Shown here: piece after piece, positions 43,621 to 51,876 of the stretch | Layout of the letters: every line of letters begins with the position of its first letter | How positions within the stretch are numbered: the stretch's first letter is position 1 | Source: Spiroplasma endosymbiont of Diplazon laetatorius | Lineage (GTDB): Bacteria; Bacillota_I; Bacilli_A; Mycoplasmatales; Mycoplasmataceae | Assembly (NCBI RefSeq): GCF_964019625.1 | Contig: NZ_OZ026458.1 | Coordinates: 372,001 to 436,000, forward strand | Length of the DNA stretch: 64,000 nt | Reading direction: 5' to 3' | Position numbers and translations under genes: made by a program | Notes under the pieces: generated by a model | Seen by the model: the letters and a program-made list of their open reading frames with translations, nothing else | Databases searched by the model: none | Told to the model about the DNA's origin: nothing

Positions 43621-43655
43621 TAAAGGCATATTTAAAAATATGCCTTTAATATTTT
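43621..43655 (+). terminator. Terminator of the surface-protein gene
   Basis: Thirteen-base perfect stem TAAAGGCATATTT / AAATATGCCTTTA with a two-base loop and T-rich flank. Its symmetry may let it act on both strands. Confidence 0.85.
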
Positions 43656-43850
43656 ATTTGATTAAGTACTTCTTAAAATGTCTTTTATGTATTAAAAAAC
43701 CTTTTTAGAATAATGGTGTTATATTTTTATTAATAAAATAACACAACACGACAAAGAAAAAATTTATTATATTAAAAATTAAGTTTCCTACCATTTTAAA
43801 ACTTATTTTTGTTTTTTATTGTATGGAAACTCTTTAAAAGGAGTTTATTT

Positions 43851-44753
43851 ATGGAATATTATTGTTCAAAGACTTACTATGGAGATATGGTAAGGACTAG
43901 TATTTTGCCTTTAAGTAGTTATGAAAGTAATTTACGTAATAAAGATGGAGTTAAAAATATTGGGGAAAATAAAGAAAAATTAAATAATAGTAAAATTCGC
44001 AGTAAAGGTAAATTTATTAGAAAATCATTTCATAACTTTTATAACCAAAAAACATTATCATTTCTTACTCTCACATATGCAAAAAATATGCAAGATATCA
44101 AACAAGCTAAATATGATTTACAATTATTCTTTAAAAAACTAAAATATTGATTTTATAGTGAAAAACGTTCTAAATTTCGTAAAAACCAAGAATTAAAATA
44201 TGTATCTATATATGAATATCAAAAACGTGGAGCAGTTCACTTCCATATAATATTAAATGTATATATTCCTAATTCTATAATTCTTACTTATTGACCTCAT
44301 GGTATTAATTGAAATGTTAAAGTAAAAGGTGGAGTTTCGGGGAGAAAAAGAGTAATTAAATATTTATCTAAATATATGAGTAAAGTAAATAAATTGGACT
44401 CAAAAGATTTAAATAAATATGATTTAAATATCAAGTCTTATCATTTTAGTAGTAATTGTTCTAATCCTAAAACTAAAATTGGAGTATTAAATATTAATCC
44501 TAATGATTTAACTCAATTTATGATTAAAACAGAAAATTTTTATACATTTAAATTAAGTAGTAAATGTGATTTTTTATTTGGTTTAGTTTGTGATAGATTA
44601 AAAATTTTTGATTTTGAAGTTGATTTAGATCCATATATTCATATAGCTATAAAAATGAGACAAGCTATTATTGATGGTTATGCTACTTATTTACCTGATA
44701 AGTATTCATATTGAATGAAAAAAGGTAGGGAAAAAATTAAAGAACATGAATAA
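43851..44753 (+). CDS. Plectrovirus replication initiator (HUH endonuclease Rep)
   Basis: Protein of 300 residues that nicks the viral origin and starts rolling-circle replication. Motif 1 is FLTLTYA. Motif 2 is the HUH metal site AVHFHI with H130-F131-H132. Motif 3 is YLSKYMSK, with the nicking Tyr at 171 or 175. The length fits the SpV1 ORF2 class. AAAAGGAG precedes the ATG at 43851. Earlier in-frame ATGs upstream have no such site. Hairpins suited to an origin lie just downstream. Confidence 0.88.
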
Positions 44754-45118
44754 GATATTATTTTAAACAAAAAAGGTTTAGTTATAAATTAGTTATCCAG
44801 CGCCTTAGCGCCATTTGCCGTTATTAATAAACAATTATTAATATAGAATTGGAGGTAGTGTTATGAAAAATAAAAAAAGCACCTATAAAGGTACTTTAGT
44901 ATGAAATATTTACCTACCATAATAAATATTCCACCTATAAATTATTGCAAAAAAAAAAAAAAAAACAATATAATAAATATAGTTTTAAGGTATTTTAAGT
45001 GCTTTAAAATTAAATCAAAATATTTTGATTTCCTACCATAATTTTAAAATAGTTAAAAAATTTTAAATAGGGAAATCTTTGGTTATCAGTCTATAAGACT
45101 TTAAACAAGGAGAATTAT
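44754..45118. other. Plectrovirus intergenic region with candidate replication origin
   Basis: A 365-base stretch between Rep and the next viral gene, with a 19-codon ORF inside. It holds the only local GC-rich hairpin, GCGC-CTTA-GCGC (44800-44811), next to a nine-base AT hairpin TATTAATAA-ACAA-TTATTAATA (44822-44843). It also holds an A17 run (44949-44965), a 20-bp perfect palindrome of AAATCAAAAT and its complement (45012-45031), and two CCTACCAT octamers (44913 and 45032) matching one before Rep. The paired hairpins after rep resemble rolling-circle origins. Confidence 0.55.
44863..44922 (+). CDS. Tiny plectrovirus ORF, 19 residues
   Basis: MKNKKSTYKGTLVWNIYLP, preceded by an unusually good GGAGGT site. 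It is too short to classify. It may be a leader peptide or a real viral micropeptide. Its stop overlaps a CCTACCAT repeat. Confidence 0.35.
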
Positions 45119-45391
45119 ATGTATCGTTCACAAATATTAGAAATTAAAGAAGCAAGCTTCGAAACAGATAAAAAAGAAGTTATGAAAGGTTATTCAGGTA
45201 AAATTATTCGTTTAGAAAAAGGAAATATTACACCTGATATTAGATCTTTTTGAGTTGGTGAATCAAGTCAACCAGATGATTATCAAACTTTATCAAAAGC
45301 AAAAAATATGGATATTATAGATCATATTATTTCTTATGATGGAAAAAAAGTAAGAGATATCACACTTATTCCAAATAATAAACTTAATTAA
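45119..45391 (+). CDS. Plectrovirus small soluble protein, possibly ssDNA-binding
   Basis: Ninety residues, no membrane segment, alternating strands with Lys/Arg residues (MKGYSGKIIRLEKG, SFWVGESSQPDDYQ, KKVRDITLIPN). Its position after Rep and its size suit the ssDNA-binding protein of filamentous phages. No diagnostic motif is visible. AAGGAG upstream. Confidence 0.55.
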
Positions 45392-45396
45392 AATCT

Positions 45397-45672
45397 ATGA
45401 AAAATAGTAATTTAATATTATTTAATAAATATTACAAAAAACTAAAAAAGGAAGCTATTTTTAAGCAGTGAATTAAAACAATATTAAAATTTATGGTATT
45501 TACTCAACCTAGTTTAATAAATATACCTAATATAGTTTTAAGACCACAGGCAAAGGAATTAGCTAAAAACCATTTATTAAAAATTGATTATAGTTCTATT
45601 AGTAACTTTAAAGATATTATTAAACATGTTAATCAATTTATTAATGAATTAAATAAAAAAATGGAGGTATAG
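45397..45672 (+). CDS. Plectrovirus small basic protein
   Basis: Ninety-one residues, Lys-rich and helical, one TGA-Trp. It starts five bases after the previous stop. No family or motif recognised. A nucleic-acid-associated role is only suggested by charge. Confidence 0.5.
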
Positions 45673-45674
45673 CT

Positions 45675-45818
45675 ATGGGTTGTACTTGTGATAAAGAATA
45701 TGCAATTTATGAATTAAAATGTGATTTTTGTAAGTTATTATATCGCCTATTAAAATTAACAGAAGCTTTAGATTTACAAAATAAAATAGAATTAAATAAA
45801 ATGAAAGGAATTGATTAA
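45675..45818 (+). CDS. Plectrovirus zinc-binding-like micropeptide
   Basis: Forty-seven residues with CTC at 3-5 and CDFC at about 16-19, enough to bind one zinc ion, then a leucine-rich helix. The GGAGGT site overlaps the end of the preceding gene. Function unknown. Confidence 0.55.
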   Translation: MGCTCDKEYAIYELKCDFCKLLYRLLKLTEALDLQNKIELNKMKGID

Positions 45819-45820
45819 CT

Positions 45821-46102
45821 ATGACTATAGCAATTGGTTTAATTATTTTTATTACATTTGCTTTAATAATAGCAAGAGAAATTTATACATTAATTTACCA
45901 AATAAAAGGTACTATTATTATTAATTTTAAAAGTAAAAAATTCTTATCTAATAAGAATAAAGTTAAATTAAGAGACGCTATTAATTCTTTTATTGAGTTA
46001 GGAATAATTGAAATTGTTGACAATAAATTAATTTGAAAACAAGAAACATTATCACCTGAACAAGTTAAAGAATTCAATAATAGTATGAATAAAAAAGATT
46101 AA
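45821..46102 (+). CDS. Plectrovirus membrane protein with cytoplasmic tail
   Basis: Ninety-three residues. One N-terminal TM segment (about 3-27) is followed by a basic helix-rich tail (KNKVKLRDAINSFIELGIIEI) that resembles a winged-helix-like module. TGA-Trp at 46034-46036. It ends just before the left arm of the 27-bp inverted repeat. Confidence 0.5.
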
Positions 46103-46109
46103 TTATGGG

Positions 46110-46407
46110 GTAATAACCCTATATGACTAGTTAATTAAATATGTCGTGAGATATAGATTAGGAGTGGTTATATGTTTTTAGCAATGGACCAAGGAACAAG
46201 TTCAATTATTAAATCAATTGAAGAATGAGCCGGAGTTTTAGCAACTTGAGCTAAATCTTTTACAGGTTGATTTTTAGATTATTTAGGTGCTTATGCAATT
46301 CTATTAATACCTATCGTGTTAATGTTTATTGTTCTTGGAATTGAAACTTTGAGAAAACTAATACACGGGGTTTAGAAACCAATTAACTAGTCATATAGGG
46401 TTATTAC
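46110..46407. repeat. 27-bp perfect inverted repeat enclosing a coat-like gene
   Basis: Arms at 46110-46136 and 46381-46407 are exact reverse complements (left arm starts GTAATAACCCTATATGACTA). They enclose 244 bases with one complete gene and its ribosome-binding site. The right arm is followed by a T7 run. On ssDNA the arms would pair into one long stem. On dsDNA they would allow inversion. Confidence 0.95.
46172..46375 (+). CDS. Plectrovirus coat-like protein, single TM
   Basis: Sixty-seven residues. An amphipathic N-terminal part (SIIKSIEEWAGVLATWAKSF) is followed by a TM helix (about 41-58) and a short basic end (LRKLIHG). This is the layout of filamentous-phage major coat proteins. It is alone between the arms of the 27-bp repeat and has AGGAGTGG upstream, identical to the site of the gene at 48459. 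It is a good candidate for the main capsid subunit, by layout rather than by known homology. Confidence 0.6.
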
Positions 46408-46430
46408 TTTTTTTGTAAAGGAGTGATTAC

Positions 46431-46601
46431 ATGAATCAACCAGATAAAAGTGTTTGAGATATTTACATTGATTTTATGCAAATAATTTTTGGAAAAGAGT
46501 TTCCACCTTTTATATCAGCTATAGTATTATTTGTTTTTATAATAGCTATATTCTTTTGTCTAATTAAAATCATTAAGTTATTATTTGGGGGACTTTGATA
46601 A
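46431..46601 (+). CDS. Plectrovirus small membrane protein
   Basis: Fifty-six residues with one TM segment (about 26-48) and a Lys/Trp-flanked end. AAAGGAGTG upstream. The stop overlaps the next ATG (TAATG). Probable minor coat or assembly protein by size and place. Confidence 0.55.
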
Positions 46602-46816
46602 TGGGTTTTAATGAAATTTGAAATAATACATTAATATTTTTATATCAATTATTTACCCTGGGTTTAGATAAAATTTCATTTGGTAATTTATTAGGTATTT
46701 CTTTTCAAAGTGATACTACTTATTATGTTTTACTTATAGGTATTTGAATTGTTATATTTGCTTTTGTTTGATTTATGTTATGACTTGTATTTAGGGTTAT
46801 AAAGGTGGTGTGTTAA
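46601..46816 (+). CDS. Plectrovirus small membrane protein
   Basis: Seventy-one residues, two hydrophobic segments (about 8-20 and 45-66), rich in Trp from TGA codons. Coupled to the previous gene by a one-base overlap. Function unknown. Confidence 0.55.
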
Positions 46817-46817
46817 T

Positions 46818-47027
46818 TTGTATCAAAATAAAATTTCTTATATTCTAAGTCAAATAATTTATTATTTAAGTATTTATTTGGGTATATTTTATTTTATTAA
46901 TTGTTGAATAAATTTAATATTAGTAGATTATATTTATTTATTAGTTATTTTTAATTTAATTTTATTGTGTGAGTTTATTTATGTTTGTAGATTATATTTA
47001 TTAAAAAAACAAGATGATTTTTATTAA
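46818..47027 (+). CDS. Plectrovirus small membrane protein, TTG start
   Basis: Sixty-nine residues, two TM segments, Tyr/Ile/Leu-rich. There is no ATG. TTG at 46818 follows AAAGGTGG at good distance and is chosen as the start. Ends KKQDDFY. Function unknown. Confidence 0.5.
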
Positions 47028-47042
47028 AGGTGGGGTGTAAAT

Positions 47043-47462
47043 ATGAAAACTAAAGAAATAAAAGAAGAATTTTCGGATTATATTAAATATGGTTATAAAA
47101 ACTTTGAAATTAGAAAAGATGGAGACCTTGAAGGAGAAGTTGAATTGATTGTTGTAGAACATAATTCAATTTGTAAAGAAAAATATTTAATACACGAAGA
47201 TAATTATAATTTTGAAGAATGCATCAAAGATAGATTAAAAGTTAGATTGAAAAAAACTAATTATTCAGCTTATGAAATTGGTTGTAGAATAGCACAAGAA
47301 ATTATTTTAGAAAATGATACTGCTACTGTGAAATGAAAAATGTATCAAAAAGTCAATAAATTTTTATTAGATTGATTTAAACAGGGCGACAAACTTTATT
47401 GATATTATATAACTCACATTTATTTAGATGATAAATGAGTTGAATATAGAAATAGAGGTTAA
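47043..47462 (+). CDS. Plectrovirus soluble protein
   Basis: Protein of 139 residues without membrane segments. It has an acidic N-terminal half with strands (EGEVELIVVEHNSI) and a Trp/Tyr-rich C-terminal part. It starts after AAAGGTGGGG. No family recognised. It lies directly before the assembly ATPase. Confidence 0.55.
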
Positions 47463-47464
47463 AT

Positions 47465-48445
47465 ATGAAATATTTTAAATATTGAAAATGGTATTTTAAT
47501 TGATTAGAAATACACAGTAAATGAATAACTATTGCTTATAGTATATGTTGAATTTTTATTTCTAGATCGAATGGACTTTTTAAAACATTAGCAATAATAG
47601 CTTTTTTTGTAATATTTGGTATATATTTAATTAATTGAATTTTAAGTTTTTTAAATTTTGCTCGATTAAATAATGTATTAAAAAATTGTCCTATTACCCT
47701 TATTAATGGTTCATTGGGTAGTGGTAAAACTTTATTAATGACTTATTTATTACAATATGCTAAAAATAGAAATATTTACTCAAATTGGTTTGTTGATAAT
47801 AAAAAGGCAAAAGTTGTTGGTTTAAATAATTTAGATTTTAAAAATAAAGATTATTCGTTACCAGAAAAGAATAGTTTAGTATGTTTGGACGAAATTTATT
47901 TATACATGAACGCAACTGATAATAAAAGTACCAAAGCAAAATATTCTGGTACTATTCCTAGTTATTTATTAGCAAGACAATTTGATTTAAATTTAATATT
48001 TGCAGGTCAAAGAATTAATCAGCACTTTATAGACTATAGAGAACCTGCTAATTTAGTTTTAATACCACGTATTATAAAAAGACCTTGATTTATGAATAGA
48101 AGCTTTAAAATGGTTCTGTGGGGCTTTACAAATTTAGATAATTATTTAACTTATGAAAGTCAGTCAATTAAATTAATAGCTCAGGGTGAAAGTCCAAAAT
48201 TAAAAAATAACCCTAAATTTGGAATATATGTCTTTAATTTAAGAATTCCATTAAGTGTTGCCAAAACCTATGATAGTAAATATTTATCTTTTGTGAGAGA
48301 TTTTAAATCAGATAAAAAAGACGAATTCTATTATTGAAAAGAATTTATAAATAATGATAAAATTTCAGATTCAGTTAAAGCACAAATAGGTATAAATGAA
48401 TTAAAAAAATTAGGTATGAATAATTTATTAGAAAATATAGATTAA
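47465..48445 (+). CDS. Zot-like plectrovirus assembly ATPase
   Basis: ATPase of 326 residues that powers virion extrusion through the membrane. Two N-terminal TM segments (about 22-60) are followed by a P-loop GSLGSGKT at 82-89 and Walker B LVCLDE with D142-E143. The segment ARQFDLNLIFAGQRINQ corresponds to the sensor region of Zot/pI proteins. The C-terminal 120 residues are cytoplasmic-looking. Starts two bases after the previous stop. Confidence 0.8.
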
Positions 48446-48458
48446 AAGGAGTGGTTAT

Positions 48459-48800
48459 ATGTTTTTAGCTTATGAAGATACTTGAAATGATGCAATAAAT
48501 GTTATTGTTGATATATTTATGAAGTGTGCAGATTGAATGTGATCTTTAACTTTACCTGCAACAGATATACCACTTTATACAATATGAATTACTGCAGCAA
48601 TTATTAAGGTTATGTTAATGATTTTGGGTAGTGATACAAGATTTAGTAGTTTAAGTGGTAATGTTAAAAACGCGCACAGTAAAGCAGTAAGAAAATCAGG
48701 TCAGAAATTTAAGGTAAGAGATAATGGTAAAGCAAGTGATAAACCTAATGAGTCTAGTGGTTCAAACTCTCCAAAAGCAATTGAACATAAAGGAAAATAG
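48459..48800 (+). CDS. Plectrovirus coat-like protein with long basic tail
   Basis: Protein of 113 residues. The start MFLA and about 23 bases around its ribosome-binding site and start match the gene at 46172. An amphipathic N-terminus and a TM helix (about 41-58) are followed by a basic, Ser/Asn/Lys-rich tail of 55 residues that would face the DNA. It looks like a coat paralogue with an added DNA-binding tail. Confidence 0.6.
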
Positions 48801-48803
48801 ATA

Positions 48804-49037
48804 ATGGTTAAATTATTTGTTTATCTTGCTTTCTTTTTAATTGTTGGTTTTACTGTTATTACTAATATTGGTAGTGCTGCTGCAATTTCATTAGAATATA
48901 TTAAATATTGATTTGGTAGTGAAAATGATTTTTATAAATTGGTAAGTCAGTTATTTATAATTACAACTCACCCTATATGATTATTATTTTTAAGTTTCGG
49001 TACTTTAATTATGGTTTTAAGATTATTTTTTGGTTAG
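48804..49037 (+). CDS. Plectrovirus small membrane protein
   Basis: Seventy-seven residues. A signal-like hydrophobic N-terminus ends in SAAA (about 4-27), and a second TM lies at about 50-74. It could be a processed minor coat protein. Starts three bases after the previous stop. Confidence 0.55.
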
Positions 49038-49046
49038 GAGGATTAT

Positions 49047-50516
49047 ATGTTTTTTTCAATTTTTTTTAGTTTTATAGTTTCTTTATTTTCTTCACTACCT
49101 TTAACTTTAAATGTTGGTACAAGAATAGGACTACAAAATAGAATAATTAATGAGATAACTAATTATGCTGCTATTTCTCCTGAAAATTTAGAATATGAAA
49201 AAGTAGGCAATTATGATATTCAATCTCAATTAATGTTAAGGTCTGATTTTTTTAATCAAGGTATAAACCCTAAAAACTATGCTTTTTCTATTGGTTTAAC
49301 TCCATTAAAAGATTTTAACGATACTAGTACTTGATTTGATTCTAGTTCTATCGATTCTAATAATAGTAAATATTGAGTTAAATTGTGAGTTCTTTATTTT
49401 TATACCCAATTAAGTAGTTATAGTTTTTATGATTTGGATTTAGTAATTAAAGATAAAGAGTATTTTTCATTTCAAATTTATAAAGATAAATTCAGTTTAT
49501 TAGATGTTGTTAATAACAAAGAATTTGAATTTAAAGTTACTGGTGGTTCTGGGAAAGAAAATATTTATTATGACTTTTTCAATGTTTTATTTACTCCTTT
49601 AATTGAAAATCAAAGTCCTTATAGCTTTAATAGTTCTAGATTAGTTTTTAATTTTGATTTCGAAAATGCTTTAAATAAGTTTTTTGATAAGTATAAATTA
49701 AACCAGGAATATAATATTAATGAAATTATTAATCTTTTTAATAGTTTTTATAGAAATTTGGTTCAATTTATTTTTGATTTAGATCCAGATACAAATGTTA
49801 TTATGAATATGCCTTATAGTACTGTTTTAAAAAAGCACTTTATTAACTATAATATTTTTATAAAAAATGGTTTTAACCTTTATCCAAAGGGTTTATTATT
49901 AAATATGGATAAAAGAATGGTAGCAGGAAATGAAGTTTTACCTTTTAGTTTTCAAGCTAGATATGATAATATTTCTAATATTATTTATGATTCTAATCAA
50001 AATTATTATCAATATTTAAATAGTAAAAGTTCTATTTTTGATTATTCCACTAGTTCTTCGAAGAATGCTCCTCCTGATATTGAATTAGTAAATTATGCTA
50101 TTGAAAATCAAATAAAAGGTTTTAATTCCTTTTCGACAATTTTAGGATTCAATAGTAGTTCAACAGATAGAATTAAAAATATAATTTTAAGAGATTTAAA
50201 TTTTACTATTTATAATTCTAATGATTGAAATAATGTAGTTCAAAATCCTAGTGGAAATTTTAATATTCCATATATGACATGTTCTATAAGTAATCTTTTT
50301 GGGTGTGTTACTAACGCTGGAATATATTTAATTAATACTGTTTTAGATTTTACAGGTTTTAATAAGATTACAGGACCTTTAATTCAGTCTTTAGTTGGTA
50401 CAACAGAGTTATTAAAATCTATTCAAAATTTATTTGCTTTTAACGTTACTTTTTCATTAATGGTTTATTCTATTCTTACTTTAGCAATAGCTATTGCACT
50501 AGGTAAAATATTTTAG
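49047..50516 (+). CDS. Plectrovirus ORF1-type minor coat or adsorption protein (DUF3688-like)
   Basis: Protein of 489 residues. An N-terminal signal-like segment (about 1-20) is followed by a large Asn/Ser/Tyr-rich ectodomain (20-400) and a C-terminal hydrophobic anchor region (about 415-489, ending in ALGKIF). The size and topology are those of the ORF1 product of SpV1-type viruses, the counterpart of the filamentous-phage adsorption protein. The DUF3688 name is from memory. TGA-Trp throughout. AGGAGG upstream. Confidence 0.75.
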
Positions 50517-50636
50517 AAAATATTCCAATGTATTTTTTAAAATTTACCATAAACATTGACTTATTTTAATTTTTTTCGATTTGTCATGATAAAATAGCTA
50601 ATAAAATTTAAAGAATTTTTTCCAAAAATACTAATA

Positions 50637-50668
50637 TTAATACCTTTTAATTAAGGTATTTTTTTGTT
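50637..50668 (+). terminator. Terminator before the plectrovirus lipoprotein gene
   Basis: Stem ATACCTT / AAGGTAT around TTAATT, followed by seven T. Confidence 0.75.
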
Positions 50669-50693
50669 ATTCTTTTAAAAAGGAGAAAAAATT

Positions 50694-51002
50694 ATGAAAA
50701 AATTATTATCTTTATTTGGAGCAGTAAGTTTAATTTCTATTTCTGGTGCTGTTGTAGTGTCTTGTAGCGATAAAAATACTAATATGGTAGAAATTAGAGA
50801 TATGAGAAATAATTATGTTGATACTGTTGATAAAACACAAGTTAAAAAATTTGAGATAACAGGTGGAATACAAGGTGGAACATTAGTTTATTTAGAAATT
50901 TGATTTAAAAATGAAACTAAAAAAAATTATTCTAATTTAAATGGAACTAAAGATTGATTTAATAAATATTTAAATAAATTATTTTTTAATATAGAAATTT
51001 AA
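50694..51002 (+). CDS. Plectrovirus-associated small lipoprotein
   Basis: Lipoprotein of 102 residues with a clear lipobox and Cys at 24. The mature part of 78 residues resembles the tailed-prophage lipoprotein at 35204 (VKKF versus VEKY, IWFKNET versus FYFKDET, then a Gly/Pro turn and a final helix). It lies downstream of the viral ORF1 with its own ribosome-binding site AAAAGGAG and its own terminator. A superinfection-blocking or host-surface role is inferred from the convergent presence in two phages. Confidence 0.7.
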
Positions 51003-51038
51003 AAAAACGCAAAGAGTTTATCTCTTGCGTTTTTTTTG
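51001..51038 (+). terminator. Terminator after the plectrovirus lipoprotein gene
   Basis: Stem AAAACGCA(A)GAG / CTCTTGCGTTTT with one bulged A, a TTTA-like loop and a T8 tail. Confidence 0.85.
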
Positions 51039-51062
51039 TTATATTATATATAGTGTTGTGTA

Positions 51063-51105
51063 GCACGCGTAGCGTGCCTCTAGGAAACGAGCGAAGCGAG
51101 TTTCC
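51063..51105. other. GC-rich double hairpin at the right end of the plectrovirus
   Basis: GCACGC-GTA-GCGTGC (51063-51077) is a perfect hairpin. GGAAAC ... GTTTCC (51083-51088 and 51100-51105) encloses an 11-base loop. Such G+C is unusual here. It lies after the last viral terminator. Candidates are the viral packaging signal or a second origin. Confidence 0.7.
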
Positions 51106-51138
51106 TTTACTTGATAGCAATTTAAAGATGGTGGACAA

Positions 51139-51822
51139 ATGATTTCAAAAATAAAATTGGTAAATAACAAAAAGCCTTTAATGGCATCATATATTATTTT
51201 CTTTGTTTATGTTTTATTTATCATGGTATATAACAGTAATACTTTTTTATATAATAATAAAATACTGATTAATAATATTTTTTTGATATTCTTATTAACT
51301 TATTTGTTCTTCAATTTCTTATATATTATTATTTCTATAAAAAATAAGCGCTTTAGTTTGAATGGTTTTTTAAAGCTTTATAAAAAAAGAATTCAATCAA
51401 TTTATATGTTGAAATTGATTATCTTTTATTTTCCTTTTGTTGCTTTTTTTACTTTCTTTTTTAGAGAAAATCATAAAATAACTGATTCAAATTTTAATTA
51501 TGCTGCACCTATAATAACAATTTTCTCTATTAATCTTATTATTGTTTTATTTCTTCTTGTTATGCTTGTTTGTTATAAAACTTTTAAAAGAAAAAATTCT
51601 TTAATTGATTTTGAACCAATTAGTTTCTTGTTTTTTGATATTTTATTAAACTTATCAAAATTAATAAAACCTGTTTTTTTAAAAATTAGAAAAATAAAAA
51701 ATTATATAAAGAAAAGTTTTGAATCTTTTTATTTAAAACATTTTTGCTTTGTTGTTGTAAATGTAAAAAAAATTAAGATCTTTTTGTCTACTAAAAAAGG
51801 AAATGAAATTCCACTTTTTTAA
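51139..51822 (+). CDS. Polytopic membrane protein, unknown
   Basis: Protein of 227 residues, very hydrophobic and Phe-rich, with about four TM segments (about 14-31, 46-70, 92-112, 124-148) and a basic C-terminal tail. No family recognised. Start chosen at the ATG after GATGGTGG. It lies between the viral element and a repeat protein, so it may belong to either. Confidence 0.55.
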   Translation: MISKIKLVNNKKPLMASYIIFFVYVLFIMVYNSNTFLYNNKILINNIFLIFLLTYLFFNFLYIIISIKNKRFSLNGFLKLYKKRIQSIYMLKLIIFYFPFVAFFTFFFRENHKITDSNFNYAAPIITIFSINLIIVLFLLVMLVCYKTFKRKNSLIDFEPISFLFFDILLNLSKLIKPVFLKIRKIKNYIKKSFESFYLKHFCFVVVNVKKIKIFLSTKKGNEIPLF

Positions 51823-51876
51823 TCTTTTAAACTGAATTGTACTACTTAAGTTTTAAAAAGATAAAGAGGAAGAAAA

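Larger units (their letters stand above)
43780..51125 (+). mobile_element. Integrated plectrovirus (SpV1-like), about 7.3 kb
   Basis: A run of compact, colinear genes in the order Rep, small soluble and zinc proteins, several single- or double-TM proteins, a Zot-like ATPase, coat-like proteins, and a large ORF1-type protein, followed by a lipoprotein. This is the gene content of the filamentous ssDNA spiroplasma viruses. No transposase of the kind found in some SpV1 genomes is present. All genes are open, so the copy may be functional. I found no flanking direct repeat. Ends are approximate. Confidence 0.85.
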
